A DNA stretch of 64,000 nt from Gammaproteobacteria bacterium (GTDB taxonomy: Bacteria > Pseudomonadota > Gammaproteobacteria > Chromatiales > Chromatiaceae): NCBI GenBank assembly GCA_011390365.1, contig JAABSM010000001.1, positions 1-64,000 on the forward strand, in the 5' to 3' direction. How positions within the stretch are numbered: the first letter of the stretch is position 1; the number at the start of each line of letters is the position of its first letter. Both the position numbers and the translations under genes were made by a program. The notes beneath the pieces are model-generated. The model saw only the letters and a program-made list of their open reading frames with translations, searched no databases and was not told the DNA's origin. This document shows positions 6,376 through 16,300 of this stretch, piece by piece.

Positions 6376-9273
6376 TCATTGGCCAAGCGGGCGCTCGTCG
6401 TCAGCGGGGAGTTGTTGTTCGATCCATGCCAGCAGGTGATCGTAGTCGAAGCTGTCGACCCAGGTGCGCAGGATCGCGGGGACGAAGATTCCCTGTTGCT
6501 TGAGCTGTTCCAGCAGGTTGCGCAGTTGTTTGGCGTTGCCCATGGCGATCGCCTGGGCCATCTCCTTGAGCCATTCGACGGGGTATTGCTGGGCCGCTTC
6601 GGTTTGATGCAGGCCGGTGTCGCTATGCCGCTGTACGAGTTCCCATTCGATGGGCAGCAGGGCCTTGAGGGTGGCGAGGAGCTTGCCGAGTTCGACGGGT
6701 TTGTGCAGGTAGGCGGTGGCGCCCTGTTGCAGGGCGCTGGCGCTGTCCTCGTGGAAGACGCTGGCGGAGACGATGACCACGGGCAGGTCGCGCATGGCCG
6801 GTATGGCGTGCAGGGCGTTCATGGTCTCCAGGCCATTGAGGCCGGGCATGCGCATGTCCATTAGCACCAGATCGGGGAGGAACTTGAGCGCCTGGCGTAC
6901 ACAGGCCTCGCCATCGCTCGCCTCTTCGACCTCGAAGCCGAGGGGTTCCAGGAAGTAGGTCAGCATGATGCGATTGCTGGCGATGTCGTCCACCACCATC
7001 AGCCGCAGGGGGCGGTCGGCCTCGCCGCTGGCCAAGGGGCGGGTCAGGCGGTAGCCGGCCAGGTCTTCCGGATTGGGGCGGTTTTCGGTATCCGTGCCGG
7101 GGTCATTGCTCAGGCGTTCATCGCTCTTTTCCAACGGCAGGCGGAGCTGGAAGTGGGCGCCGCCGCCTGGGTCGCTATGCACCTGGATGTCGCCCTCCAT
7201 GAGTTCGACGATGCCGCGGGTGATGGAGAGGCCGAGGCCGGTGCCCTGGCTGCGGTACTTGTTGTCCCCGCTTTGCACGAAGGGTTCGAAGATGCGCGCC
7301 AGGTCCTGCTGGCTGATGCCGGGGCCGGTGTCGCGCACGTCCAGCATCAGCAGGCCCTGTTGGTAGCGGGCATCCAGGGTGACCTCGCCCTGGTCGGTGA
7401 ATTTGACGGCGTTTCCCAGCAGGTTGAGGAGGATCTGGCGCAGGCGTTTGGGGTCGGCCTGGATCTGGGATGGCAGCGAGGGGGCGGCGCGGTAGTGGAA
7501 GAGGATGCCCTTCTGCTCGGCGCGAAGCTGGATCATTTCGTTGATTTCGCGGAGAAAGTTGAAGAGATCCAGGTTTTCCGGATGGAGTTCGATGCGGCCT
7601 ACTTCGACCTTGGAGAGGTCGAGGATGTCGTTGATCAGGGTCAGCAGGTAGTCGCCGCCGCGCAGGATGCGGTTGACGTGGTCTTGCAGCTCGTCGGGCA
7701 TCTTGGGGGAGTGCTTGAGCAACTGGGCGAAGCCGCTGATGGCGTTGAGGGGGGTGCGCAGCTCGTGGCTCATGTTGGCGAGAAAGGCGGATTTGGCGTG
7801 GTTGGCCGATTCGGCGGCCTTCTTGGCGGCGATCAGCTCCTCTTCCGCCTCCTTGCGCGAGGTGATGTCCTCCTTGATGGCGACGTAGTGGGTGATCTCT
7901 CCCTCTTCGTTCTTGACCGGCGAGATGGTGCTGTACTCCCAGAACAGGCGACCCTCCTTGGAGCGGTTGAGGAGTTCGCCGGTCCATACCTCGCCGGCGA
8001 GCAGGGTATCCCACATGTCGCGGTAGAACGCCGCGTCGTGCATGCCGGATTTGAGGATCGAGGGGTTGTGGCCGAGCGCCTCCTCGGGCTGGTAACCGGT
8101 GATGCGGGTGAAGGCGGGGTTGACGAACTCGATGCGCGGTTCCAGGTCGGTGATGAGGATGGTGCCATGGCTCTGCTCCACGGCGCGGGAGAGCTTGCGC
8201 AGGGAGTCTTCCGTCTTCTTGCGGTTTTCGATGTCGGTGTTGAAGCCGACGAAGCGAACGGGCTTGCCGGCATGATCGAACAGCGCCTTGCCGCGGGCGG
8301 TGATCCAGCGCCATTGGCCGAGTTTGGTGCGCATGCGCAGGGTGTTCTGGTAGGTCCCCTTGCCGCGGGTGGCGAGGTAGTCGTTGGTGACTCGCCAGAC
8401 CTCCTCCAGGTCGTCCGGGTGGATGAGCTCCGACCATGCCTCAAGGGTTTCGGGCAGCTCCCCCGCCTGGTAGCCGAGCATGGTGGCGAGACGCGGGGAG
8501 TAGACCATGCGGTTGGTCTGCATGTTCCAGTCCCACAGGCCGTCGTTGGTCCCGTCAACGGCGAGCTGAAAGCGGTTGCGCTCCTCTTCGATGGCCTCGG
8601 CCTGTTCCTTGAGTTGCCGTTCCATGCGGATGCGGCTCTCTTGCAGGGCGTTGTAGGCGCTGACCACCTGGCCGATTTCGTCACGACTCTCCCAGCGTAC
8701 AGGATGCCAGCGGTTGCGGCGGTCCACCTCCTGGATCGATTCCCGTAGCTGCTGTAGAGGTTCGAGGATCAGGCGGCGCGTCACCACCCAGGTGACGCTG
8801 ATCAGCACCAGCATCATGACCGCCACCAACAGCGCCTGGGTCTTGAGGTTGTGCTTGATCGCGGCGCGCACCACCCGGTCGTGGGCGGAGAGGATCAGCC
8901 GTCCCACCCGTTCCTCGGTAAATTGATCCTTGTGCACGATGGGGCGTACGACGAAGAGCGCCGGATCCTCGGGGGTGCTGCCGTCGCCGGCGCGCGCCAC
9001 CTCTTCGCCGAAGGCGTCGAACACCCGCACGCCGTGAATGAACGGCAGTTTGCCGGTCTCCTCCACCAGTCTGCGGGTGGCTTCGCGGTCGTATTCCCAT
9101 AGTCCGACCGCCAGCGCCTGCTGCTGCACGTCGGCGGTCTGGTTGAGGTTTTCCACCAGTGCCGCATGCTGTTGGGCGTAGGAGTGCATCTCCTGCACGA
9201 TCAGCAGCGCCACGGCGCTGAGCGTCATCAGCGGGATGTAGTAGAGGAGAAGCTTGGTTTGCAGGGATCTCAT
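6376..9273 (-). CDS. Hybrid sensor histidine kinase/response regulator with two PAS domains
   Basis: A 965-residue membrane kinase. In order: a transmembrane helix near residues 8-28, a periplasmic segment of about 100 residues, a second helix, a HAMP linker, two PAS domains, HisKA with phospho-accepting His503 (MSHELRTPLNAI), HATPase with NLLGNAVKF, DTGPGI and GTGLGLSI, and a receiver domain with Asp806 (LMDMRMPG). About 90 residues after the receiver do not show a clear Hpt histidine motif. The ATG at 9273 is chosen over an upstream in-frame start because it begins a clean membrane anchor and overlaps the preceding gene's stop as ATGA. The coupled upstream gene encodes a periplasmic solute-binding protein, suggesting a ligand-sensing pair. 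Confidence 0.92.
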   Translation of the reverse strand: MRSLQTKLLLYYIPLMTLSAVALLIVQEMHSYAQQHAALVENLNQTADVQQQALAVGLWEYDREATRRLVEETGKLPFIHGVRVFDAFGEEVARAGDGSTPEDPALFVVRPIVHKDQFTEERVGRLILSAHDRVVRAAIKHNLKTQALLVAVMMLVLISVTWVVTRRLILEPLQQLRESIQEVDRRNRWHPVRWESRDEIGQVVSAYNALQESRIRMERQLKEQAEAIEEERNRFQLAVDGTNDGLWDWNMQTNRMVYSPRLATMLGYQAGELPETLEAWSELIHPDDLEEVWRVTNDYLATRGKGTYQNTLRMRTKLGQWRWITARGKALFDHAGKPVRFVGFNTDIENRKKTEDSLRKLSRAVEQSHGTILITDLEPRIEFVNPAFTRITGYQPEEALGHNPSILKSGMHDAAFYRDMWDTLLAGEVWTGELLNRSKEGRLFWEYSTISPVKNEEGEITHYVAIKEDITSRKEAEEELIAAKKAAESANHAKSAFLANMSHELRTPLNAISGFAQLLKHSPKMPDELQDHVNRILRGGDYLLTLINDILDLSKVEVGRIELHPENLDLFNFLREINEMIQLRAEQKGILFHYRAAPSLPSQIQADPKRLRQILLNLLGNAVKFTDQGEVTLDARYQQGLLMLDVRDTGPGISQQDLARIFEPFVQSGDNKYRSQGTGLGLSITRGIVELMEGDIQVHSDPGGGAHFQLRLPLEKSDERLSNDPGTDTENRPNPEDLAGYRLTRPLASGEADRPLRLMVVDDIASNRIMLTYFLEPLGFEVEEASDGEACVRQALKFLPDLVLMDMRMPGLNGLETMNALHAIPAMRDLPVVIVSASVFHEDSASALQQGATAYLHKPVELGKLLATLKALLPIEWELVQRHSDTGLHQTEAAQQYPVEWLKEMAQAIAMGNAKQLRNLLEQLKQQGIFVPAILRTWVDSFDYDHLLAWIEQQLPADDERPLGQ

Positions 9274-10094
9274 GGCGTCTCGGGGGGCGAGTTGGTTTGC
9301 GCGTGGGCGGTTGTTCCGGTTTGGCGCGTGCCGTTGGCGCCCGGGCTTGGAGGGAGGGCCAGGCGCTCGATGGCCTGGTTCAGGCGCTCGATGATCGCCG
9401 CGTCGGTCTTCTCGGTGCACAGAATGTGGCGGTAGCTGCCCGGCGGGGCGTCGTCCAGCTCCTTTACCATCAGGACCTCCCTCTCCGGCGAGGCCTCGAC
9501 CAGGTAGCGGGCCTGTTCGCCGTTAAGCAGGAAGTAGTCGAAGCGACCGCCGAGCAACATGCGCAGCATGCCGGGGCCGTTCTGGCTGGTGATGACCGAG
9601 CGGGGCTTAAGGTCGGTGATCATGCGGTCGACATATTCGCCGTAGGAGTAGGCGCTCTTGATGCCGATGGTCAGGGCGCGATCCCGCAGCAGGGTAAAGT
9701 AGTTGCGGTGTTGGCGGGTGCGCGCGTCGTCCCGGCGCACGATGGCGACCCTGGCGCCGTCCTGGTAGAAGGGGCGGGTATATTTTGCGTAGCGTTCCCG
9801 TGCGGGAAGTCGGTACCAGCCGGTGGCGCACAAGGGCATCTTGTTGCGCTGGATCTCCATCAGCGCCGCCTTCGCCGAGCTGATGCGCCAGCGGTAGTCG
9901 ATGCCCGCCGCTTCGAGGACCGCCGCGGTGGGGTCGATGATGAGCCCGCTCGGCGGCGAGGTGCTCAGGTCATAGAGCGGGGGGCGATCGTAGATGATTA
10001 CCGGCAGGGCGTCATGCTGGCTGGCGAACGCCGGGTGAGCGCCGACGAAGGGCAACAGGATGATGAACAGGAATAGCGGCGGGGCGGTCCTCAT
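9270..10094 (-). CDS. Periplasmic family 3 solute-binding protein
   Basis: A 274-residue secreted protein of the amino-acid-type solute-binding fold. A signal peptide is visible (MRTAPPLFLFIILLPFVGAHPAFA). The mature part starts with a strand leading to VIIYDRPPLYDL and includes a two-lobed pattern (ERYAKYTRPFYQDGARVAIVRR, then IGIKSAYSYGEYVDRM). The start at 10094 is where the signal peptide begins; an upstream extension of 71 residues has no such logic. No permease or ATPase genes accompany it. Instead its stop overlaps the start of a membrane hybrid kinase, so I infer a sensory rather than uptake role. The last 25 residues are Pro/Thr/Gly-rich and disordered. Confidence 0.8.
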   Translation of the reverse strand: MRTAPPLFLFIILLPFVGAHPAFASQHDALPVIIYDRPPLYDLSTSPPSGLIIDPTAAVLEAAGIDYRWRISSAKAALMEIQRNKMPLCATGWYRLPARERYAKYTRPFYQDGARVAIVRRDDARTRQHRNYFTLLRDRALTIGIKSAYSYGEYVDRMITDLKPRSVITSQNGPGMLRMLLGGRFDYFLLNGEQARYLVEASPEREVLMVKELDDAPPGSYRHILCTEKTDAAIIERLNQAIERLALPPSPGANGTRQTGTTAHAQTNSPPETP

Positions 10095-10365
10095 CTGGGT
10101 CTCGTTTCGGGTCTCGTGGGCAGCGGGTACAACGCGATGATCGTCGCCTGCATGATTCCTCGCAAGGGGTGGCCTCGGCCCTCTCCCGATGTCGTAAACG
10201 GTCGCGGAAGGGCGTTTTACGATATCCTCCGGAGGGCGGAGAAGTCGCTGCGCGATGTCTCTGGGTGAGGCTGAGATACGTGCGGGGATTATGGCATCAA
10301 TGACCAAGGAAGGCGAATGTTCATGCGCCGCGGCGGTAACCCGGAAAATGAAGCGCGGCGATCGC

Positions 10366-12477
10366 TCAGGCGTCGATATAGCGGTGATTGTCGCCGATCC
10401 AGCGTCCGATCAGCGCGGCGGCGTTGTCCGGGTGGCTCTCCAGCAGGGCGTCGGCGATGCGCTGGATCTCCGGCATTAGCGCCTGATCCCGCATCAGGTC
10501 GGCGATGCGAAACTGCATCTCGCCGGTCTGGCGGGTGCCCAGCACCTCGCCGGGACCGCGGATCTCCAGGTCCTTGCGGGCGATGACGAAGCCGTCGTTG
10601 GTCTGGCGCATCACGTTGAGGCGTTCGCGACCGTTTTGCGAAAGCGGCGGGTGGTACATCAGCACGCAGTGGCTGAGCTGGCCGCCGCGTCCGACCCGGC
10701 CGCGTAGTTGATGGAGTTGGGCCAGGCCCAGGCGTTCCGGGTTTTCGATGATCATCAGGCTGGCGTTGGGGACGTCCACCCCCACCTCGATCACGGTGGT
10801 GGCGACGAGCAGGTCCAGCTCCCCCTCCTGGAAGGCGCGCATGGTCTGCTCCTTGTCCGCCGGCTTGAGGCGGCCGTGGACCAGGCCGATGCGCAGATCG
10901 GGGAGCCCCTCTTGCAGTTGACGACAGGTCTCTTCCGCGGCTTGGGCCTGGAGCGCCTCCGATTCTTCGATCAGGGTGCAGACCCAGTAGGCCTGGCGAC
11001 CCTCGACGCAGGCGGCGCGCACCCGTTCGATCACCTCGTCGCGGCGGCTGTCGGACAGCGCGACGGTGGTGACGGGGGTGCGCCCCGGCGGTAGTTCGTT
11101 GATGACCGAAAGGTCGAGATCGGCGTAGGCGCTCATCGCCAGGGTGCGGGGGATGGGGGTGGCGGTCATGATCAGCTGGTGGGGCACCCGCTGCGCGCCG
11201 GCCCCCTTGTCGCGCAGCGCCATGCGCTGGTGGACGCCGAAGCGGTGCTGTTCGTCGACGATCACCAGCCCCAGGTTGCCGAATTCGACGTCGGACTGGA
11301 ACAGCGCATGGGTGCCAATGATCAGCGGCAATTCACCGGCTTCCAGATGGGCGAGGATGGCCTCGCGCTCCTTGCCCTTGGTGCGCGAGGCGAGCCAGCC
11401 GACCTCGATCCCCAGCGGTGTCAGCCAGTGGCGAAAGTTGCGCAAGTGCTGCTCCGCCAGCAGTTCGGTGGGGGCCATCAGGGCGACCTGATAGCCGGCC
11501 TCGATGGCCTCCAGGGCGGCGGCGGCGGCGACCAGGGTCTTGCCCGAGCCGACGTCGCCCTGGGCGAGGCGCATCATCGGGTGGTCTTGGCGCAGATCCG
11601 CGAGGATCTCGGCGATCACCCGTTGCTGGGCCTGGGTCAGGTCAAAGGGCAGGGCGGCGCGGAGGGCCTGGCGCAGGCTGCCTTGTGCATGGACGACGGG
11701 GGCCTGGTGGCCGCGGCGGCGCTTGCGCGAGAGCCGCAGGCCGATCTGATGGGCCAGCAACTCCTCGAAGGCGAGGCGGCGGAAGGCGGGGTGGTCGCCA
11801 TCGCTCATGCTTTGCAGCGAGGTATCCGGCGGCGGACGGTGGAGGATGCGAATGGCCTCGCCGAGGGTCGGCAGCGCCATCTCGTCGAGCAGTTCGGCGG
11901 GCAGCAGCTCGCGCATGCCCCAGGCGCTCTTTTTCAGCACCTCCAGCGCGCGTTCGGTAAGATTGCGCCAGGCGATCTGGTGGATCCCCTCGGTGGTCGG
12001 GTAGATGGGGGTCAGGCTCTCCTCCATGCCGAAGTCGCCATCTCCCTCCGTCTCCTCCGCGATGGCGCGATATTCCGGGTGGACCATCTCCAGGCTGTTG
12101 GGGCCTTGGCGCACCTCGCCGAAGCAGCGAACACGGTTGCCGATGGCGAGGGTCTGGCGTTGCGCGGTGGAGAAGTGGAAGAAGCGCAGGGTGAGCTGGC
12201 CGCTGCCATCCGCCAGGGCGAGCAGCAGCGAACGACGTCGCCCGACGCGGATGTCGGCGTCGATGATCTCGCCCTCGACCACCGCCTGATCGCCTTCGCG
12301 CAGATCCCGCACCGGGGTCAGCCGGGTGCGATCCTGGTACCTCAACGGGAGATGGAGGAGGATGTCCTGTACCGAGTGAATGCCAAGCTTCGCCAGGCGC
12401 TCGGCGGTACGCGGTCCGACGCCGCCCAGGGACTGCAGGGGGACCTGATCAAGGGTGTCCGGGTGTTGACGGGACAT
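10366..12477 (-). CDS. recG: ATP-dependent DNA helicase RecG
   Basis: A branch-migration helicase that remodels stalled replication forks and Holliday junctions. The 703-residue length fits the family. The N-terminus carries a helix-hairpin-helix-like LGGVGPRTAERLAKLGI and then the OB-fold wedge domain. Helicase motifs follow: Walker A GDVGSGKTLVAAAAA, the DEQH box in IVDEQHRFGVHQR, motif III TATPIPRTLAM, and motif VI LHQLRGRVGRG. All motifs are intact. It lies upstream of the solute-binding protein gene with a 271-base gap and is probably transcribed separately. Confidence 0.97.
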   Translation of the reverse strand: MSRQHPDTLDQVPLQSLGGVGPRTAERLAKLGIHSVQDILLHLPLRYQDRTRLTPVRDLREGDQAVVEGEIIDADIRVGRRRSLLLALADGSGQLTLRFFHFSTAQRQTLAIGNRVRCFGEVRQGPNSLEMVHPEYRAIAEETEGDGDFGMEESLTPIYPTTEGIHQIAWRNLTERALEVLKKSAWGMRELLPAELLDEMALPTLGEAIRILHRPPPDTSLQSMSDGDHPAFRRLAFEELLAHQIGLRLSRKRRRGHQAPVVHAQGSLRQALRAALPFDLTQAQQRVIAEILADLRQDHPMMRLAQGDVGSGKTLVAAAAALEAIEAGYQVALMAPTELLAEQHLRNFRHWLTPLGIEVGWLASRTKGKEREAILAHLEAGELPLIIGTHALFQSDVEFGNLGLVIVDEQHRFGVHQRMALRDKGAGAQRVPHQLIMTATPIPRTLAMSAYADLDLSVINELPPGRTPVTTVALSDSRRDEVIERVRAACVEGRQAYWVCTLIEESEALQAQAAEETCRQLQEGLPDLRIGLVHGRLKPADKEQTMRAFQEGELDLLVATTVIEVGVDVPNASLMIIENPERLGLAQLHQLRGRVGRGGQLSHCVLMYHPPLSQNGRERLNVMRQTNDGFVIARKDLEIRGPGEVLGTRQTGEMQFRIADLMRDQALMPEIQRIADALLESHPDNAAALIGRWIGDNHRYIDA

Positions 12478-12524
12478 GGCGCGGAGGTTCAGGTTAGTGC
12501 TCGGTAAACAAATGACAAGTATCG

Positions 12525-12590
12525 CTCACGGAGGCACGGAGCGCACGGAGAAATCCTCCCCCGTGATCTCTGTGTCTTCGTGCGAGATCT
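12525..12590. repeat. CACGGAG-type palindromic element
   Basis: An imperfect palindrome: CTCACGGAGGCACGGAG on the left and the complementary CTCTGTGTCTTCGTGCGAGA on the right, with a short spacer. Related copies occur at 37857, 40900, 44404, 51522, 55694 and 61179. All lie between genes. Confidence 0.75.
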
Positions 12591-12604
12591 TGTGAAAGCT
12601 TTAC

Positions 12605-12693
12605 TGTGAATCTACCGAGGAGTGGCAGTCCTCAAAGGACTGCCACTCCTTGGGCTGATTCATTTCCCGGGGTGGTGCATCACTCCATGACCG
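12605..12693. repeat. Dispersed 89-base repeat with perfect hairpin, copy 1
   Basis: This segment aligns along its length with 27869-27958, sharing blocks such as CGGCTGATTCATTT-like and CACTCCATGACCG ends. The core here is a perfect hairpin: AGGAGTGGCAGTCCT at 12618-12632, a loop CAA, and the exact complement at 12636-12650. No T run follows, so a mobile or structural RNA-type repeat fits better than a terminator. Confidence 0.7.
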
Positions 12694-12855
12694 TTAGCGC
12701 GGCGGTACCAGCGCCTGGGATTCGAAGCAATGCCGCGGTGCGCGCGGGTTGACGCGCCAAGCTTCCCCGCTGGCGGATCAAGCCTCGCGCCCCGCCGAGG
12801 CGTGCCTCAGGCGGAGCTTGCCGGAAGGGACGCTAGGCGTTGTTTCCGATCCGTT

Positions 12856-13092
12856 CTAATGGTTGTAGGCGTAGTCGGTGGCGTTGGTCTGGGAATTGTC
12901 GAGGCGCTTGAGTTCCGACAGGCAGGCCTGGAACCAGATCTCTCGCTCCACGGGCTTGATATCTTCCATCCGCGAATACGCCTTGCACTGTTCCACGTGG
13001 CCGGGGGTGGCGGCGTCCGGGGCTTGTTCCGCCACGGCGATGGATGCGGCGAGCATCAGGGTGGCGGTAATCGTTGCGGACGTAATCTTCAT
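12856..13092 (-). CDS. Small secreted protein of unknown function
   Basis: A 78-residue protein with a clear N-terminal signal peptide (MKITSATITATLMLAASIAVA, cleavage expected after AVA). The mature part of about 57 residues has two cysteines (EQCKAY and FQACLSEL) that could form a disulfide in the periplasm. I do not recognise the family. A strong AGGAGG ribosome binding site lies 6 bases before the ATG, and a good sigma-70-type promoter lies at 13131-13159, so this is a real and probably well-expressed gene. A longer frame to 13339 in another phase is a shadow. Confidence 0.75.
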   Translation of the reverse strand: MKITSATITATLMLAASIAVAEQAPDAATPGHVEQCKAYSRMEDIKPVEREIWFQACLSELKRLDNSQTNATDYAYNH

Positions 13093-13130
13093 CGCGACCT
13101 CCTGGGTTTATGGTTAAATTAGTAAATCGG

Positions 13131-13159
13131 AATATACCTTGATATGAATTCGTATTCAA
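13131..13159 (-). promoter_or_regulatory. Predicted sigma-70 promoter of the small secreted protein gene
   Basis: On the minus strand a -35 box TTGAAT (13159-13154) is followed by exactly 17 bases and a -10 box TATATT (13136-13131), inside an AT-rich stretch in an otherwise GC-rich region. The implied 5' leader is about 30 bases and includes AGGAGG. Confidence 0.55.
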
Positions 13160-13365
13160 TGCCCAAAATATTCTTATGATTGATTTTGTGCGGGGCCTCG
13201 CATTTCGCCGAAAGGTGTTGCTGTGGGGTTTGGTGTCGGTTTGTACTAAACTCTCGGGATGGGGACCAAGGCGGGGCATGCCTGATGGGGTGACGCCGGT
13301 GTAGAACGCGCCTCTGGGCGCCGCGGTTCCAGTTGACATAACCCTTTTTAATCGAGGGCAAGATC

Positions 13366-16300
13366 ATGACTCGCGCAAGAAAACAGGGATGGGATGTATC
13401 GAATAGCGCATTGCCCGGTACGGCGCGGATGCTGGCGCTGGAGCCGAGGGTGCTGCTTGACGCGGCGTTGGGGGCGGAGATCCTGGATGGGCTGACCGAC
13501 GCGGCGCAGCTTGATTTCGCGGCCACCGTCGCGGAGGGTCAGGATGAGCCAGTGGCAAGCCTGCTTGCGAGGATCCAGGGCTACGTGCCCCCGCAGGCGA
13601 GAGATGGCGCGGGCGAACTGGTCTTCGTCGATAAGCGGGTGGCGGACTATCAGCAGTTGGTAGAGCACCTGGGCCGGGACGCGGAGGTGGTGCTGATCGA
13701 GGGCGATGCCGATGGGGTCGAGACGATCCGCGATGCCCTGTCGAATCGTCAGGCGCTGAGTGCGATTCATATCATCTCCCACGGTGAAGAGGGGAGTCTC
13801 TCGCTGGGAAGAGCGGTGCTGGAGCGGGACAATCTCGCCGATCACGCCGATGCGCTGGCGGAGTGGGGGGGCGCGCTGGGCGAGGATGGCGACATCCTGC
13901 TCTACGGTTGCAACATCGGCGCGGGGGAGGAAGGGGGAGCGTTTCTCGCGACCCTTGCTCGGCTCAGCGGCGCGGATGTGGCGGCCTCCGATGACCTGAC
14001 CGGCATCAGCGGCGATTGGGAGCTGGAGCAAGCGGCGGGTGATGTGGAGAGTGCGCCCATCGTCGACGCGGATGCCGGGTACGCCTTCGATCTGGTCCCC
14101 ACCGCGATCTCCGTTTCGAATCTCGAAGTGACGGAAAACTCCCCCACCGATATCCTGGTCGGGACCTTGTTCACAACCGATAGCGATCCGGTTGCAACGC
14201 ATACCTATGCATTGCGGAGTGATAGCTCCGGCGGCGGCTTCAAGATCGTCGGCGATCAGTTGTTGGTTGCCGATGGCGCCAAGCTGGATTACGAGACCGC
14301 GACCTCTCACGATCTCGTTATCGAGTCCAAGAACAACAGTAACGAAACTTTCAGCGATACGCTTACCATTCAACTCTTCGATGCGCCGGATGCCATCACC
14401 TGGACCAATGGCGCCACCGCGGACATGCAGTGGACGACTCCGGGCAACTGGGACCTCAATCGCGTGCCGACGGCGGCGGATACGGTATATATACATGATG
14501 ACTATAATGTATTAACGGGGGTGTATGTTAATGGGGCAGCGGTCGCGGGGGAGTTGTACCTCGCGGGGGAGGTCATGAATCTGGAGTCCGGGAGCCTGAC
14601 GGTGTCGGACTATTTCGAGGCGGATTATTCCAGCATCGTCAACCATATCGACGGCGCCGTCACCGGCGCTGGAAACATCGTGAGTTACGGCGCCTGGAAC
14701 TGGAGCGGCGGTACGCATACAGGGAGCGGGACCACCCAGGTCGAGTTTTTGAACATCGTTTCCGGGAAGGACAAAGTGCTCGATGGACGGTTGCTCAAGA
14801 ACATGGGCTGGAGTTCCACCTTTTCGGCGGGCGATAACTTCAGCCTGGCCGGCGGCGGCGTCCTGAATAACGTCGGGCAGTTGACGGTTTTGGATCCCGC
14901 TCTGGGGACAGGCCATGTAGGGGGGGGCGGCTCGGGTGGGACCTTCATCAACGAAGGCTATCTCTACCAAGGCGCGACCGGCGGGTTTACCGTTGATACC
15001 GCGTTTGATAACTACGGGACCGTTGACTTGCGGGGCGTCATGACGGTGACGGGCGGCGGCTCCCAGATCGGCGGGCTGATTCAGGGCGCGGAGGCGCAGT
15101 TCCATTTCAGCGGCGGTACCCATGTGCTGGATAACGCGACCCTGGGTGATACCGTCTTCTATGTGATCGATGGGGGAAGCGTTCGTGTTGACGCGGCTTC
15201 AACGGCTACCTCCGGCGCATTCGTGACCCTGGACGGAGGCTCGATTACCGGGGCGGGCGACCTCACCCTGCATGGCGTGTTTTCGTGGAGGTCCGGAACC
15301 CAAAGCGGCACTGGACAAACCATTATCTCGACTACGGGTGATCTGTATATCGATGATGGCGGGGCCAAGACGCTGGACGGGAGGATTCTGGATAACCAGT
15401 CCATGACGGAGAGCAGCGGATGGGGTTATTTCGTCCAGGATCCTCTTGTGATCAAGAACGCCGAGTTTATCAACAGCGGTATTTTTATATTCCGAGATGC
15501 CGGCGCCATCTCGGATGAAGCTACGGGAACCGGCGCGTTGCGCAACGAAGGGGAGTTGCACGTTGATCTCTCCAGTGGCGGGGCGTTTTTGGTGAACGCC
15601 AATTATGAAGGCGCGGGAACCCTGTCGGCGAATTGGGGCGGCTTCGAGTTGGGCGGGGCGGTCAATGCGCCTGACGGCGAGTTCATCCTGAATGGGGGCT
15701 ATATCTCATCCATCAACCCCGTGCAGTTTCAGAATGGGCATCTGCGGGGCTACGGCGACTTCACCGGCGACCTTACCACTGGCGAGGCCGGCGGCAGCGG
15801 CGGTATTGCGCCGGGTTTTTCCGCGGGCATTATTGCTATCACCGGAGACTGGAGCAATACCCAAAGCAGCGTCATCGACATTGAATTGGGTGGGAGCATG
15901 GCGGGGACGGGGACAGGATTCCATGACCAGATCAACGTGTCAGGCATTGCGACCCTCGGCGGAACCCTGAACGTCACCCTGATCGACTCGCATATGCCGA
16001 CTGCCCCTGGCGCCAGCTATACCATCATAACAGGAGGGGTGGTTCAGGGAGGGTTCGTGACGGTAAATCTGCCCGATATCTCCGCTTCGAATCTGGCATG
16101 GAGCATTGAGAAGACGGCTACTGATTACAGGCTCATTACCATCGATGCGATCGGGGGCGCGCCCTACGATATTATGCTGAGCAGCGTCGATGCCAGGGAT
16201 GTCGGACCCGCCGGTGCCGTGGTCGGCACGCTTTCCGCGCTGGATCCGGACAGCACCCCGGCGGACATGACCTATACCCTCGTCGATGATTCCAGCGGTG

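Larger units (their letters stand above)
12478..12855. other. Non-coding region with two repeat elements
   Basis: No credible coding potential. The recG-proximal part holds a CACGGAG-type palindrome (12525-12590). Next is one copy of an 89-base dispersed repeat with a perfect hairpin (12605-12693). The remainder to 12855 is GC-rich with no recognised signal. Confidence 0.6.
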
